Counted from the stretch's first letter, positions 1 to 7,341 are shown. The stretch is 53,082 bases of DNA from JAVBOV01 sp031550205 (GCA_031550205.1 JAVBOV010000039.1:1-53082), one strand, 5' to 3'. The notes: generated from the letters alone by a model not told the origin. Numbers and translations are program-made.

Positions 1-38
1 CGTAAAATGGTACATTATTGCTTCTTAGGAGATGAGAA

Positions 39-233
39 ATGTATGTTGTTAAGACTATAGATAATAAACAGGTTACGGTGACCAAAAAAGGCATTAATTC
101 TTTGGTTACATATTACTCCGGCGCGCAAAACGCAGGGCTGAAAAACCCGGAAAGGCAAAGATATATTTGGCCGAACAATTTTACATCTTCCGATAAATAT
201 ATGAGTCGCAAGGTTTTCGGACGCCCGATATGA
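39..233 (+). CDS. small hypothetical protein
   Basis: A 64-residue soluble protein that I do not recognise. It begins MYVVKTIDNK, is rich in Lys, Asn and aromatic residues, and has no membrane segment or signal peptide. An AGGAGA sequence lies just upstream of the ATG. Its stop overlaps the start of the next gene by four bases (ATGA), so the two are very likely translated together. Its true 5' context is cut by the window edge. Confidence 0.55.
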   Translation: MYVVKTIDNKQVTVTKKGINSLVTYYSGAQNAGLKNPERQRYIWPNNFTSSDKYMSRKVFGRPI

Positions 234-547
234 TTAGAGGGCTGATTGCATTATTTTCATCGGGAACAATCTTAAATCCGATGGTTTTACTCGGAGTGCT
301 TTCAGGTTTTTTGCTGAAGGCATTTCTTTCTTATGGAGAGATTTTTGCGCTTTACGGCAATTATCATTTTTATATCGGCGTGGTTTTTGTTGCCTTTCTT
401 TATGGTATGATTTTCAAAAAAGTTTATAAAAAAGGCGGGCTTGATTTGGATTTGGGCGAAATGGGGCAAAACCTTGTTTTGGATTCAATTAGGCTTGGTA
501 TTTCAAATGCGTTGGCGGTGGCGTTTATTGCAATGTTGTTTATGTAA
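230..547 (+). CDS. hypothetical inner-membrane protein
   Basis: A 105-residue protein of unknown function, coupled to the previous gene by an ATGA overlap. I see three likely membrane segments: residues about 4-33, 45-63 and 88-104. A charged stretch with Lys and Asp (about 64-82) separates the second and third. The pairing with a small soluble partner suggests a two-protein unit, but nothing in either sequence gives its job. Confidence 0.6.
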   Translation: MIRGLIALFSSGTILNPMVLLGVLSGFLLKAFLSYGEIFALYGNYHFYIGVVFVAFLYGMIFKKVYKKGGLDLDLGEMGQNLVLDSIRLGISNALAVAFIAMLFM

Positions 548-864
548 CTGGATTGAGTTAGCGGTAATTTCTTTTAAATCCCAAAAAACGTCATTGCGAG
601 GAGCGTCGCGACGTGGCAATCTCAGCTTTATTTTTCTTCAAATCTATTACCTGCATGGGGTTTTTGTTACTTTTTGCTTGCCCAAAAAGTATTGCAAAAA
701 AGGCAGGAAAGAGGAAGGAAAGAGAGAAAGAGGAGAAAGGGGGGGATAAGGATGGTTGGTTTGAACCCCTCACCCCATCCCTCTCCCGCAAGGGGAGAGG
801 GGGGGGAAGATGGTTTGGTTTAAAAAAAGAAAACCTCAAGATGCCCTTTCTTGAGGTTTTCGGT
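548..864. repeat. gene-free stretch made of dispersed palindromic repeats
   Basis: No convincing gene. 589-623 is a copy of the 'GTCATTGCGAG...GTGGCAATCTC' palindrome (called family A here). About 641-720 is a hairpin-bearing element related to those at 13.5 and 30.45 kb; its stem has a different sequence but the same design. About 742-811 is a copy of the 'CCCTCACCCC...GGGGAGAGGG' palindrome (family B), introduced by a 'taaggatggttggttt' leader that recurs at 25.9 kb. Short ORFs here are by-products of the repeats. Confidence 0.7.
822..860 (-). terminator. rho-independent terminator of the tRNA-like pair
   Basis: On the minus strand an 11-bp stem (AAAACCTCAAG / CTTGAGGTTTT) with a nine-base loop is followed by C and seven T. 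It lies downstream of the two minus-strand tRNA-like genes and would end their transcript. A second small hairpin (about 880-904, AACGCGC/GCGCGTT) lies between it and the last tRNA. Confidence 0.75.
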
Positions 865-906
865 GGTAAAGTAACCTTTAACGCGCTAATCCGCAGTGCG
901 CGTTGT

Positions 907-979
907 ACGCATGGCAGGATTTGAACCTGCATCTCCAGTCCCTTGAACACTGTTGTTCTTCCGATTGAACTACATGCAT
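907..979 (-). tRNA. tRNA-like gene, apparent anticodon CAA
   Basis: The minus strand folds as a cloverleaf. The acceptor arms ATGCATG and CATGCGT pair over 7 bp. The D-arm is GTTC/GAAC, the T-stem GCAGG/CCTGC with loop TTCAAAT, and the variable loop has five bases. The anticodon arm is weaker: CAGTG-TTCAAGG-GACTG with a G-G mismatch next to the loop. That reads as anticodon CAA (Leu), but bacterial tRNA-Leu normally has a long variable arm, absent here. No CCA is encoded. It may be a divergent or decaying tRNA; the identity is uncertain. Confidence 0.55.
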
Positions 980-1003
980 CTGAAAGTCAAAAATTGACTT
1001 TGA

Positions 1004-1150
1004 GCGGGTAAATGGATTTGAACCAATGACCTCTTGTTAGCAAACAAGCGCTCTACCTGTCTTTTTCTGCTTTGAAACCTGAACTCTTGGCATGTAAAGG
1101 TTTTGGAATAAGCAAAAGAGTTATTTATCAGACATCTGAGCTATACCCGC
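1004..1150 (-). tRNA. tRNA-like gene with a 75-nt insertion in the D-loop
   Basis: The minus strand has a perfect 7-bp acceptor (GCGGGTA/TACCCGC), D-stem halves GCTC and GAGC, and a T-arm ATTGG-TTCAAAT-CCATT with one T-T mismatch. The anticodon arm, CTTGT/ACAAG around TTGCTA, suggests GCT (Ser), but its loop is one base short and there is no long variable arm. Between 'AGATG' and 'GGTA' of the D-loop lie 75 extra bases (1058-1132), with an internal inverted repeat AACTCTT/AAGAGTT. No CCA is encoded. It could be an interrupted tRNA or a pseudogene. Confidence 0.5.
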
Positions 1151-1287
1151 GGTTATATATAAAAATTATGGAAAATTTAAAGTAATAGAAATAATAGTTT
1201 TTAAGTGAGTGTGAAACTACTATTTAAATGCAGAGGAGTCAAGGGGGAAAAGTAGTCGGTGGTCGGTAGTCAGTTTTTGATAGATTT

Positions 1288-1470
1288 TTAAACAGACTTA
1301 TCTACGTTTTGGCCGTGGGTTTCGGAGGCGGCAACTTTCATGTTGTCGGTGTTTTCCAAGAGCATATCAACCACCATTTGCTGCATTTCGGCAGAATTTT
1401 TTACGGCGGCGATTTTTACGGTTTGCATGGCCAAAGCATATGAACTGATGGCTCCTAACTCTGTTGACAT
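1288..1470 (-). CDS. small putative motility protein, YjfB-like
   Basis: A 60-residue protein starting MSTELGAISS. I chose the ATG at 1470 because GAGGAG lies eight bases upstream; the ATG 15 bases earlier has no such site. It is an amphipathic helical protein with a central stretch (MQTVKIAAVKN) and a Met/Leu-rich segment (MQQMVVDMLL), resembling the short YjfB-type 'putative motility proteins' found in flagellated bacteria. A flagellar cluster elsewhere in the window fits this. The assignment rests on weak similarity over a short length. Confidence 0.5.
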   Translation of the reverse strand: MSTELGAISSYALAMQTVKIAAVKNSAEMQQMVVDMLLENTDNMKVAASETHGQNVDKSV

Positions 1471-1613
1471 GTCTACACTCCTCAACCTATAATACAGGCA
1501 TAAAAAATTGACTTTAAAGAGGCATGCGGTTTAAGGCGTGCGCTCGTTAAAATCAATACTTGATAAGTCTTCTTATTCTAGAAACATAACACATAAAGGT
1601 TAATTGAAGTTTA

Positions 1614-3404
1614 ATGATCGGTGGCGTTCAGGTAATAATTCAAAAAGCAAAGACGGCTCCACAGCAGCCGGGGGTTTACCGCATGCTCGATAAAACCGGC
1701 AAGGTGCTTTATGTGGGCAAAGCCAAAGACATTAAGAAAAGGATTGTTGCTTATACGCACCTTGAAAAGCTGCCGATGCGCCTGCAGAGAATGGTTTTTG
1801 AAACCGTCTCAATGGAATTTATTGTGGTGGAAAACGAGTCTAAGGCCTTAATCTTGGAAAACGAGCTGATTAAGAAACTGGAGCCCAAATATAATATTCT
1901 CTTAAAAGACGACAAAACTTTTCCGCATATTATGATTGATATGCATTCGGATTTTCCCAAGCTCAGCAAGCACCGCGGCAAAAAGAGCGAAAAAAACAAA
2001 TATTTTGGGCCGTTTGCCAATGCCGGCGCGGTTAACAGCGTTTTGGATATTTTGCAAAAGGCGTTTTTGCTGCGGTCCTGCCGCGATGATGTGTTTAAAA
2101 ACCGCTCAAGGCCTTGTTTAATGTATCAGATTAAGCGGTGTTCGGCGCCTTGCGTGGGCAAAATTTCTAAGGAAGATTATAAAAAACTGGTGGACGAGGC
2201 GGTTAAGTTTTTGGACGGTAAAAGCGCCAAGATTCAGGAAAAACTTTCAGTGGAGATGAACGAGGCAAGCGCCAATGAGGACTATGAAACGGCTTTGGTT
2301 CTGCGCGACAGAATCCGCGCACTCAGCAGCATTGCCCGAGGCGGAAAACTGGAATATGAGAACATTAAATCGGCCGATGTGATGGCGATGTATCGGAAAA
2401 ACCACATGGTCTGCGTGGCGGTGTTTTTCATTAGGGCGGAGCAAAACTGCGGCAATTTGACCTTCTTTCCCAAACAGACCGAGGAGACGACCGATGCCGA
2501 GGTTATGGAAGCGTTTTTGAGCAGTTTTTATGCAGAACATATGGTGCCTTCTGAGGTGATTATTTCAGAGCCGATTAATAATGCCGATTTTTTGAGCGAG
2601 GCTTTGCAAACTAAAATTGTTTTTGCAAAAGGCGGCAAAAAAGAAAAGCTGGTTAAATATGCGCACAACAACGCCATGGAAGCTTTGGCGCAGCGGGCAG
2701 CGCAGGCGCTTTCTATGGAAAACAATATGCTTGCTTTCAAAGAGGCTTTTGGTTTGGAAAAGGTGCCGAACCGCATTGAGGTTTATGACAACTCGCATAT
2801 TCAGGGCGCATATGCAGTTGGGGCGATGGTTGTGGCGGATAAGGACGGGTTTAATAAAAAACAATATCGGCTGTTTAATGTGGAAAGCAAGGGCGGAGAT
2901 GATTTGGCAATGATGAAAGAGGTGATGAGCCGCCGCTTTGCTAAACTTACGGATGAAAACAAGCCCGACGTGGTTTTGATTGACGGCGGCAGAAACCAAC
3001 TTAATGCAGTGTTGTCTGCTTTGAAAAGCTTTGAACTTGAAGATATTGTGTTTATTGCAATGTCTAAGGGCGAGTTCAGGAACGCCGGAAAAGAGACGTA
3101 TCATATTGAGAAAAGAGCCGATTTTTCTTTGCCGTTTGCCTCAACAGTGGCGTTTTATGTGCAGAATTTGCGCGATGAGGCGCACCGTTTTGCCATTTCA
3201 AGCCACCGCAAAAAAAGGGCAAAGTCTATTTTTAAATCTCGTTTGGATGAGGTGGAGGGAGTTGGCGCCGGTCGCAAGCGCGATTTGTTAAACTATTTCG
3301 GCTCAGCTGACGAGGTGGCCGATGCCGGTATTAAGGATTTGCAAAAAGTCAGCGGAATATCTAAGAAAACTGCGGAAAAGATTTATAATTACTTCCATAG
3401 TTGA
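1614..3404 (+). CDS. uvrC: UvrABC excinuclease subunit C
   Basis: Makes the two incisions on either side of bulky DNA damage after UvrA and UvrB have loaded. The 596 residues are normal for the family. The GIY-YIG nuclease opens the protein (GVYRM at residue 20, VLYVGKAK at 31). A UvrB-interacting UVR motif lies near 220 (EDYETALVLRDRIRAL), the RNase H-like second nuclease includes EVYDNSHIQGAYAVG, and two helix-hairpin-helix motifs end it (VEGVGAGRKRDLL, VSGISKKTAEKI). It is followed after 15 bases by pgsA, an arrangement common in Alphaproteobacteria. uvrB is also in this window, at 14.4 kb. Confidence 0.97.
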   Translation: MIGGVQVIIQKAKTAPQQPGVYRMLDKTGKVLYVGKAKDIKKRIVAYTHLEKLPMRLQRMVFETVSMEFIVVENESKALILENELIKKLEPKYNILLKDDKTFPHIMIDMHSDFPKLSKHRGKKSEKNKYFGPFANAGAVNSVLDILQKAFLLRSCRDDVFKNRSRPCLMYQIKRCSAPCVGKISKEDYKKLVDEAVKFLDGKSAKIQEKLSVEMNEASANEDYETALVLRDRIRALSSIARGGKLEYENIKSADVMAMYRKNHMVCVAVFFIRAEQNCGNLTFFPKQTEETTDAEVMEAFLSSFYAEHMVPSEVIISEPINNADFLSEALQTKIVFAKGGKKEKLVKYAHNNAMEALAQRAAQALSMENNMLAFKEAFGLEKVPNRIEVYDNSHIQGAYAVGAMVVADKDGFNKKQYRLFNVESKGGDDLAMMKEVMSRRFAKLTDENKPDVVLIDGGRNQLNAVLSALKSFELEDIVFIAMSKGEFRNAGKETYHIEKRADFSLPFASTVAFYVQNLRDEAHRFAISSHRKKRAKSIFKSRLDEVEGVGAGRKRDLLNYFGSADEVADAGIKDLQKVSGISKKTAEKIYNYFHS

Positions 3405-3419
3405 AAAATCTGATTTAAG

Positions 3420-4034
3420 ATGAGACATAGTTCAATTTTAGAAGGATTTGAGAACGTGTATAATCTGCCGAATATACTTACAATTTCAAGAATTGCGGTC
3501 ATTCCGATTATGTTTTTATCGGTATATATTCACAGCCGCTGGTGGGTTGATTTGGTGGCGGTTTTATATATTTTTGCCGCAGTAACCGATTATTTTGACG
3601 GATATTTAGCCCGTTCCCGCGGCGAAACGTCGGTTTTCGGCCGTTTGCTGGACCCGATTGCCGATAAGCTTTTGGTGGTGGCGGCACTAATGATTATTCT
3701 CTGCAACAAAATGGTGCACCCGGTCAGTTATGTTCCGGTGATTATTATCTTATGCCGAGAGGTTTTGGTTTCCGGACTTCGAGAGTTTTTGGCAGAAGTG
3801 AGAATCGGCATGCCGGTGACGCGGCTGGCAAAGTGGAAAACCGGCTTTCAGATGGTGGCTTTGGGGCTTATTTTGCAAGATTTTATCGGCGAACTGAAGC
3901 CTTTGGGAGAAATTTTGTTATGGGCGGCCGGAGTGCTTACTTTTACCACCGGATACGGATATTTTCAAAAAAGCGTCGATTATGTGAAAAGTCTGGAAAA
4001 GAAAGCGGCCAAGGTTTCTAAAAAAGCAAAGTAA
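3420..4034 (+). CDS. pgsA: CDP-diacylglycerol-glycerol-3-phosphate 3-phosphatidyltransferase
   Basis: Inner-membrane enzyme of phosphatidylglycerol synthesis. The CDP-alcohol phosphotransferase signature is intact: D57, D60-G, A64-R65, G74, D78 and D82 (DYFDGYLAR ... GRLLDPIADK). Hydrophobic segments flank it. The first 13 residues (MRHSSILEGFENV) precede the usual 'YNLPNILTISRI' opening, so a later non-ATG start such as GTG at residue 13 is possible. The stop codon is immediately followed by the ATG of the response regulator, so they probably share a transcript with uvrC. Confidence 0.92.
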   Translation: MRHSSILEGFENVYNLPNILTISRIAVIPIMFLSVYIHSRWWVDLVAVLYIFAAVTDYFDGYLARSRGETSVFGRLLDPIADKLLVVAALMIILCNKMVHPVSYVPVIIILCREVLVSGLREFLAEVRIGMPVTRLAKWKTGFQMVALGLILQDFIGELKPLGEILLWAAGVLTFTTGYGYFQKSVDYVKSLEKKAAKVSKKAK

Positions 4035-4727
4035 ATGAGCAGAGAAAAAAAACATATTCTGGTGGTTGATGATGATACGCGTCTGCGTTCGCTGCTGCAG
4101 AGGTTTTTGCAGGACAGCGGTTTTTTGGTGTCGGCGGCAAAATCGGCGGCGGATGCCAGAGAAATGCTTAAGGCATATGTTTTTGATATTTTGATTGTGG
4201 ATATTATGATGCCCGGAGAATCGGGCTTGCAGTTTTTGAACACTTTTCGTAAAACACATGATTTGCCGGTGATTATGCTGACCGCAATGGGCGAAGTGGC
4301 CGACCGGATTAAGGGGCTTGAGATTGGTGCTGATGATTATATGCCCAAACCGTTTGAACCCAAAGAGTTGGTTTTGCGCATTCAGAGCATTTTGAAGCGC
4401 GCCCCGAAAGAAGAGGAAAAAGCGCTTAACCGCCTTGGTTTCGGCGGCAGTTTTTATGAACTGGATAAAAAAGAGTTGAAAGATATTAACGGCAAAGTTA
4501 TACATATTACTCCGGTTGAGCAGGCTTTGCTTAATGTTTTGGGCAAAAAAATAGGCAAGGTGTTTTCAAGAGAGCAACTGGCCGAGATTTTGGGCAATGG
4601 GCAAAGTCCGCGCTCGATTGATGTGCAGATTACGCGTCTGCGCAAAAAAATTGAAAAAGATTCTAAAAATCCCAGGTTTCTGCAAACGGTGCGGGGTAAG
4701 GGATATATGCTTTTGGTTGAGGTATAG
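4035..4727 (+). CDS. ompR: OmpR-family response regulator
   Basis: A 230-residue two-domain regulator. The receiver domain has the acidic pocket VVDDD, phospho-acceptor D56 (LIVDIMMPGESG), T83 (MLTA) and K105 (PKPFEP). A winged-helix DNA-binding domain occupies about 135-230 (SPRSIDVQITRLRKKIE, TVRGKGYML). It starts at the base after the pgsA stop. The partner kinase follows at 4900, separated by a large inverted repeat that begins at this gene's stop codon. OmpR/EnvZ type is clear; which alphaproteobacterial pair it corresponds to cannot be settled from sequence alone. Confidence 0.9.
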   Translation: MSREKKHILVVDDDTRLRSLLQRFLQDSGFLVSAAKSAADAREMLKAYVFDILIVDIMMPGESGLQFLNTFRKTHDLPVIMLTAMGEVADRIKGLEIGADDYMPKPFEPKELVLRIQSILKRAPKEEEKALNRLGFGGSFYELDKKELKDINGKVIHITPVEQALLNVLGKKIGKVFSREQLAEILGNGQSPRSIDVQITRLRKKIEKDSKNPRFLQTVRGKGYMLLVEV

Positions 4728-4882
4728 TCAATTCTAGTGAAGTTGGCATATTATTTGCTCGTTTTTTTGTTTTTATTTTTTGATTTTTTTCTTTCTGTAG
4801 GTTGGCTACAGTGCAGAAAAAAATCAAATCTAAAAACAAAAATTCTTCACAATAAGTGCACCAACTTTACTAGAATTAACTA
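4725..4882. repeat. 158-bp imperfect inverted repeat between regulator and kinase genes
   Basis: The left arm (TAGTCAATTCTAGTGAAGTTGG, 4725-4746) and right arm (reverse complement TAGTTAATTCTAGTAAAGTTGG, 4861-4882) differ at only two bases. Pairing continues inward through T-rich/A-rich sequence to an apical CTGTAG/CTACAG hairpin at 4795-4811. As RNA it would be one long stem-loop between ompR and envZ. It could be a palindromic mobile element, a processing site or an attenuator that sets kinase-to-regulator ratio. Confidence 0.8.
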
Positions 4883-4899
4883 TATGAAAGGACTAATGG

Positions 4900-6261
4900 A
4901 TGAAACTTAGATTTCCAAACAAAATAGAAAAAATGCTGAGGTATTTGAAGCTTAAGCTTTTGCCTAAGACTTTGTTTTTCAGGACAATGATGTTGATATT
5001 TGTTCCGTTGATTGTGGTGCAGATTGTTTCAATTGTGGCGTTTTTTGAAGGAAGCTGGGGCAAGGTCGGCCGCAAGCTTTCCGATAATTTAAGCTCGCAG
5101 ATTTCTTTTATTATTGACACCATAGGCGATAAGAAGGGACAGGAAATCACCAGAATTGTTAATGTTGCCGACAAGACTTTTGAGATTAAGGTGGAGCGTT
5201 TTGAAGGAGCCAAAAAAGTGCCGGCGATGGCTGAGGTAAGCAAGCGAAACAAGATGATTACCAACTTTTTGGAAAAGGCTTTGGTTAAGGAATTTCCGGA
5301 TGCGGTAACCACGGTTTTTATTGATGAAGACCAAAAAGATTTGGTGGTGTTTGTGGACACCAAGACCTCTTTGTTTAAGTTTACAACTTCAACCAAAAAC
5401 ATTTTTTCCACCTCTTTGTTCGGGTTTATGGCTTGGATGGTGGGAACATCGGTTCTTTTGTTTTTGGTGGCGGTGTTGTTTTTGCGCATTCAGGTTCGTT
5501 CGATTGCCGAGCTGGCGCAAGTGGCGGAAGAGTTCGGCCGCGGAATTGATAATAAGAACTTTAAGCCGTATGGCTCTTCAGAGGTTAGAAAGGCCGCAAT
5601 TGCTTTTATTAAGATGAAAGAACGCATTCAAAAGCAAATTTCGGAACGTACGCAGATGCTGGCAGGGGTTTCGCATGATTTGCGCACGCCTTTGACCAGA
5701 ATGAAGCTGCAGGTTGAGCTTTTGAAAGACAACAAGGATAAGGCCGAGTTTCTCTCAGATATTTCCGAGATGGAAAAGATGCTCGACGGTTATTTGTCTT
5801 TTGTGAGCGGAGAGTGCGGAGAAAAGTCGGTTTTCTTTGATGTTAATGAAATGCTACTCAGCATTATTACCAAGTTTCGCAATAAGCCGGCCTTAATAAG
5901 ATATGCTACCAACGATGACGTGAGCGCTATTCAAGGCCGCGAACAGGCGATGAAGCGCGCTTTGACTAACGTGATTTCTAATGCGTTTGATTATGGCAGC
6001 AACATTGCGGTTAAGCTGGAGAGCAATAATAATAAGCTGGAAATTGCGGTGGAAGACGACGGTCCCGGCATTCCTAAGGACAAGCGGGAAGAGGTGTTTA
6101 AGGCCTTTTATCGTTTGGAATCGTCTCGCAACAAAGAGACCGGAGGAGTGGGTTTAGGCCTTTCAATTGCCAAAGATGTGGTGACTTCGCACGGCGGCAA
6201 AATTGAACTTGGCGAGAGCGAGATGGGAGGCTTGAGGGTACTCATTTCTATTCCCTTGTAG
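4900..6261 (+). CDS. envZ: sensor histidine kinase, EnvZ type
   Basis: Partner of the preceding regulator; an inner-membrane sensor that autophosphorylates and signals to it. The 453 residues show a first membrane segment (about 28-50), a periplasmic domain (about 51-170), a second membrane segment (about 172-196), a HAMP linker, the H-box with H259 (AGVSHDLRTPLTR), the N-box (NVISNAFDYG), and ATP lid motifs DDGPGIP and GVGLGLSIAK. GGAC lies upstream of the chosen ATG. A strong terminator follows directly, closing the uvrC-pgsA-ompR-envZ run. Confidence 0.9.
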   Translation: MKLRFPNKIEKMLRYLKLKLLPKTLFFRTMMLIFVPLIVVQIVSIVAFFEGSWGKVGRKLSDNLSSQISFIIDTIGDKKGQEITRIVNVADKTFEIKVERFEGAKKVPAMAEVSKRNKMITNFLEKALVKEFPDAVTTVFIDEDQKDLVVFVDTKTSLFKFTTSTKNIFSTSLFGFMAWMVGTSVLLFLVAVLFLRIQVRSIAELAQVAEEFGRGIDNKNFKPYGSSEVRKAAIAFIKMKERIQKQISERTQMLAGVSHDLRTPLTRMKLQVELLKDNKDKAEFLSDISEMEKMLDGYLSFVSGECGEKSVFFDVNEMLLSIITKFRNKPALIRYATNDDVSAIQGREQAMKRALTNVISNAFDYGSNIAVKLESNNNKLEIAVEDDGPGIPKDKREEVFKAFYRLESSRNKETGGVGLGLSIAKDVVTSHGGKIELGESEMGGLRVLISIPL

Positions 6262-6306
6262 GAAGAACTACGAAGTATTGCACAAGTTTGTTAAGTGGTT
6301 CCCGTG

Positions 6307-6336
6307 AAAAAATCCCCTCTTCGGAGGGGATTTTTT
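6307..6336 (+). terminator. rho-independent terminator after the kinase gene
   Basis: AAAAAATCCCCTC-TTCG-GAGGGGATTTTTT: a stable stem with a UUCG tetraloop and a T-tract, 45 bases after the stop of the kinase. It may act in both directions. Confidence 0.9.
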
Positions 6337-6530
6337 CGGTAGTCAGTAGTCAGTAGTCGGTAGTCAGTAGTCGGTAGTCAGTAGTCAGTAGTCAGTAGTC
6401 AGTAGTCAGTAGTCAGTAGTCGGTAGTCGGTAGTCAGTAGTCGGTAGTCAGTAGTCGGTAGTCGGTAGTCGGTAGTCGGTAGTCGGTAGTCAGTAGTCAG
6501 TAGTCGGTAGTCAGGAGTCAGTAGTCGGTG
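6337..6530. repeat. tandem heptamer array, about 27 units
   Basis: Uninterrupted 7-bp units, GTAGTCA or GTAGTCG, run in strict register for 194 bp, with one variant unit (GGAGTCA) near the end. It begins directly after the terminator T-tract. Short remnants of the same heptamer occur at about 1254-1275 and 21645-21675. It resembles the short tandemly repeated sequences known from cyanobacteria and others. No reading frame of interest. Confidence 0.95.
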
Positions 6531-6545
6531 GGTGGATTGATGTTA

Positions 6546-6642
6546 TACATCGTGCATCGATGGGCGATGTATGAGAGAGAAGTTTTGAGTTTGTGATGTT
6601 TGAGCTTTTATTACTCACTATCGATAGTGCGTAATTTTTTTA
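6546..6642. repeat. two palindromes in the intergenic region
   Basis: 6546-6571 is a 'TACATCG...CGATGTA' palindrome, one of three in the window (also about 11295-11329 and 11698-11727). 6611-6634 is TTACTCACTATCGATAGTGCGTAA written as two arms TTACTCACTATC / GATAGTGCGTAA, mismatched at one position per arm. I see no gene between 6531 and 6690. Confidence 0.7.
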
Positions 6643-6659
6643 TGCTCAAATAATTGTAT

Positions 6660-6687
6660 TTGCAATTTTATGTTTTTGGGTTAGTAT
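6660..6687 (+). promoter_or_regulatory. sigma-70 type promoter of the ncRNA candidate
   Basis: A -35 box TTGCAA (6660-6665), a 16-bp spacer and a -10 box TAGTAT (6682-6687) place a start near 6694. No ORF of note follows before the terminator at 6820-6854, so this promoter most simply serves a non-coding RNA. Confidence 0.5.
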
Positions 6688-6693
6688 CTTTCT

Positions 6694-6854
6694 GTCGGCG
6701 GGAAGGCTTGCCGATGGAGTGTCGAAGCTCCCAGTTATGTATCCGCCCCTTTAATGGGGAGCCGGGGAAATAAGTCTATGACAAATACTCCGGACTGTAT
6801 AACTGCAGTTTCGAACTCCCCACCTTTGATTTTTTTCAAAGGTGGTTTTGTTTT
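6694..6854 (+). ncRNA. structured ncRNA candidate, possibly 6S RNA
   Basis: About 160 bases between a good promoter and a perfect terminator. The two halves pair into a long rod: GGAGTGTCGAA (6716-6726) with TTCGAACTCC (6810-6819), and CAGTTAT with ATAACTG. A central unpaired region carries a small hairpin CCCCTTTAATGGGG. A rod closed by a stem with a central bubble, plus this length, is what 6S RNA looks like, but I cannot confirm it without a covariance-model search. It may instead be an unrelated small RNA. Confidence 0.4.
6820..6854 (+). terminator. rho-independent terminator of the ncRNA candidate
   Basis: A 10-bp perfect stem CCACCTTTGA / TCAAAGGTGG (6820-6829 and 6836-6845) with a T-loop, followed by TTTTGTTTT. 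It could equally end transcription arriving from upstream. Confidence 0.9.
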
Positions 6855-6871
6855 AACTAAAGATAATTCCA

Positions 6872-6950
6872 TGTCGTCATTCTGAGTGCAACGAAGAATC
6901 CATGGATCCTTCCCCTTCGCTACGCTCTAGGGGGTCAGGATGACGAGGAT
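6872..6950. repeat. palindromic repeat, 'GTCATTCTGAG' type
   Basis: A REP-like element: it begins GTCATTCTGAG, contains 'cgaagaatccatgg', and ends 'caggatgacgagg'. It belongs to the same broad class as 7215-7305, in which a GTCAT... end is matched by ...ATGAC. It fills the gap between the ncRNA terminator and the next gene. Confidence 0.6.
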
Positions 6951-6982
6951 GGAAGATTTACAAAACATGGGAGTTTTATCAT

Positions 6983-7204
6983 ATGTCTAAGAATTACTAT
7001 ATTCATGAGTTTAAATATCGCTTTGCGCAGGAAATTAAGAAGCTTAGGATTGAGAGCGGGCTTTCAATTGAGGAACTTTCAAAAACCTTGAACATTAAGC
7101 AGGCGCAGTTATATGCCTTGGAGCTGGGCAACCATAAAGATTGGGATGCAGTTTTTAATTTGGCGCGGTTTATGAAAAAGAAAGTGAAGGTGGAGTTTTA
7201 TTGA
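6983..7204 (+). CDS. small XRE-family transcriptional regulator
   Basis: A 73-residue protein that is almost entirely one helix-turn-helix of the Cro/C1 type: an N-terminal helix (FAQEIKKLRIESG), then LSIEELSKTLNIKQAQLYALELG as helix-turn-helix, then a short basic tail. GGGAG lies upstream of the ATG. No toxin or other partner gene is adjacent; it stands alone between palindromic repeats. Target unknown, autoregulation plausible. Confidence 0.75.
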   Translation: MSKNYYIHEFKYRFAQEIKKLRIESGLSIEELSKTLNIKQAQLYALELGNHKDWDAVFNLARFMKKKVKVEFY

Positions 7205-7214
7205 GACAAATATC

Positions 7215-7305
7215 AATGTCATTCTCGGGCTTGACCCGAGAATCCAGGTTAAACAAGTTTGCTGTTTTGTTTTTCTGGATTTCTCGACAAGCTCGAAATG
7301 ACATT
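7215..7305. repeat. palindromic repeat, 'GTCATTCTCGGGCTTGACCC' type
   Basis: Starts with TGTCATTCTCGGGCTTG, where ctcgggcttgacccgag is itself a hairpin, and ends 'ctggatttctcgacaagctcgaaatgaca'. Both ends pair in a long imperfect hairpin. It sits between convergent genes (XRE regulator and rsfS). Confidence 0.75.
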
Positions 7306-7341
7306 ACAGAGGAATGGGGGTTGTTTTTGTTGTGGCAAAGG

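Noticed and set aside
591..950. Overlapping ORFs of about 100-120 codons on both strands.
   Set aside because: They run through palindromic repeats and the tRNA-like gene, have no ribosome-binding site and no protein-like composition.
1004..1150. The interrupted tRNA-like gene as a two-piece tmRNA.
   Set aside because: No tag-peptide reading frame and no tmRNA-type acceptor with Ala features; the arms fit an ordinary tRNA with an insert.
6337..6530. The heptamer array as a possible CRISPR.
   Set aside because: Units are 7 bp in pure tandem with no spacers.
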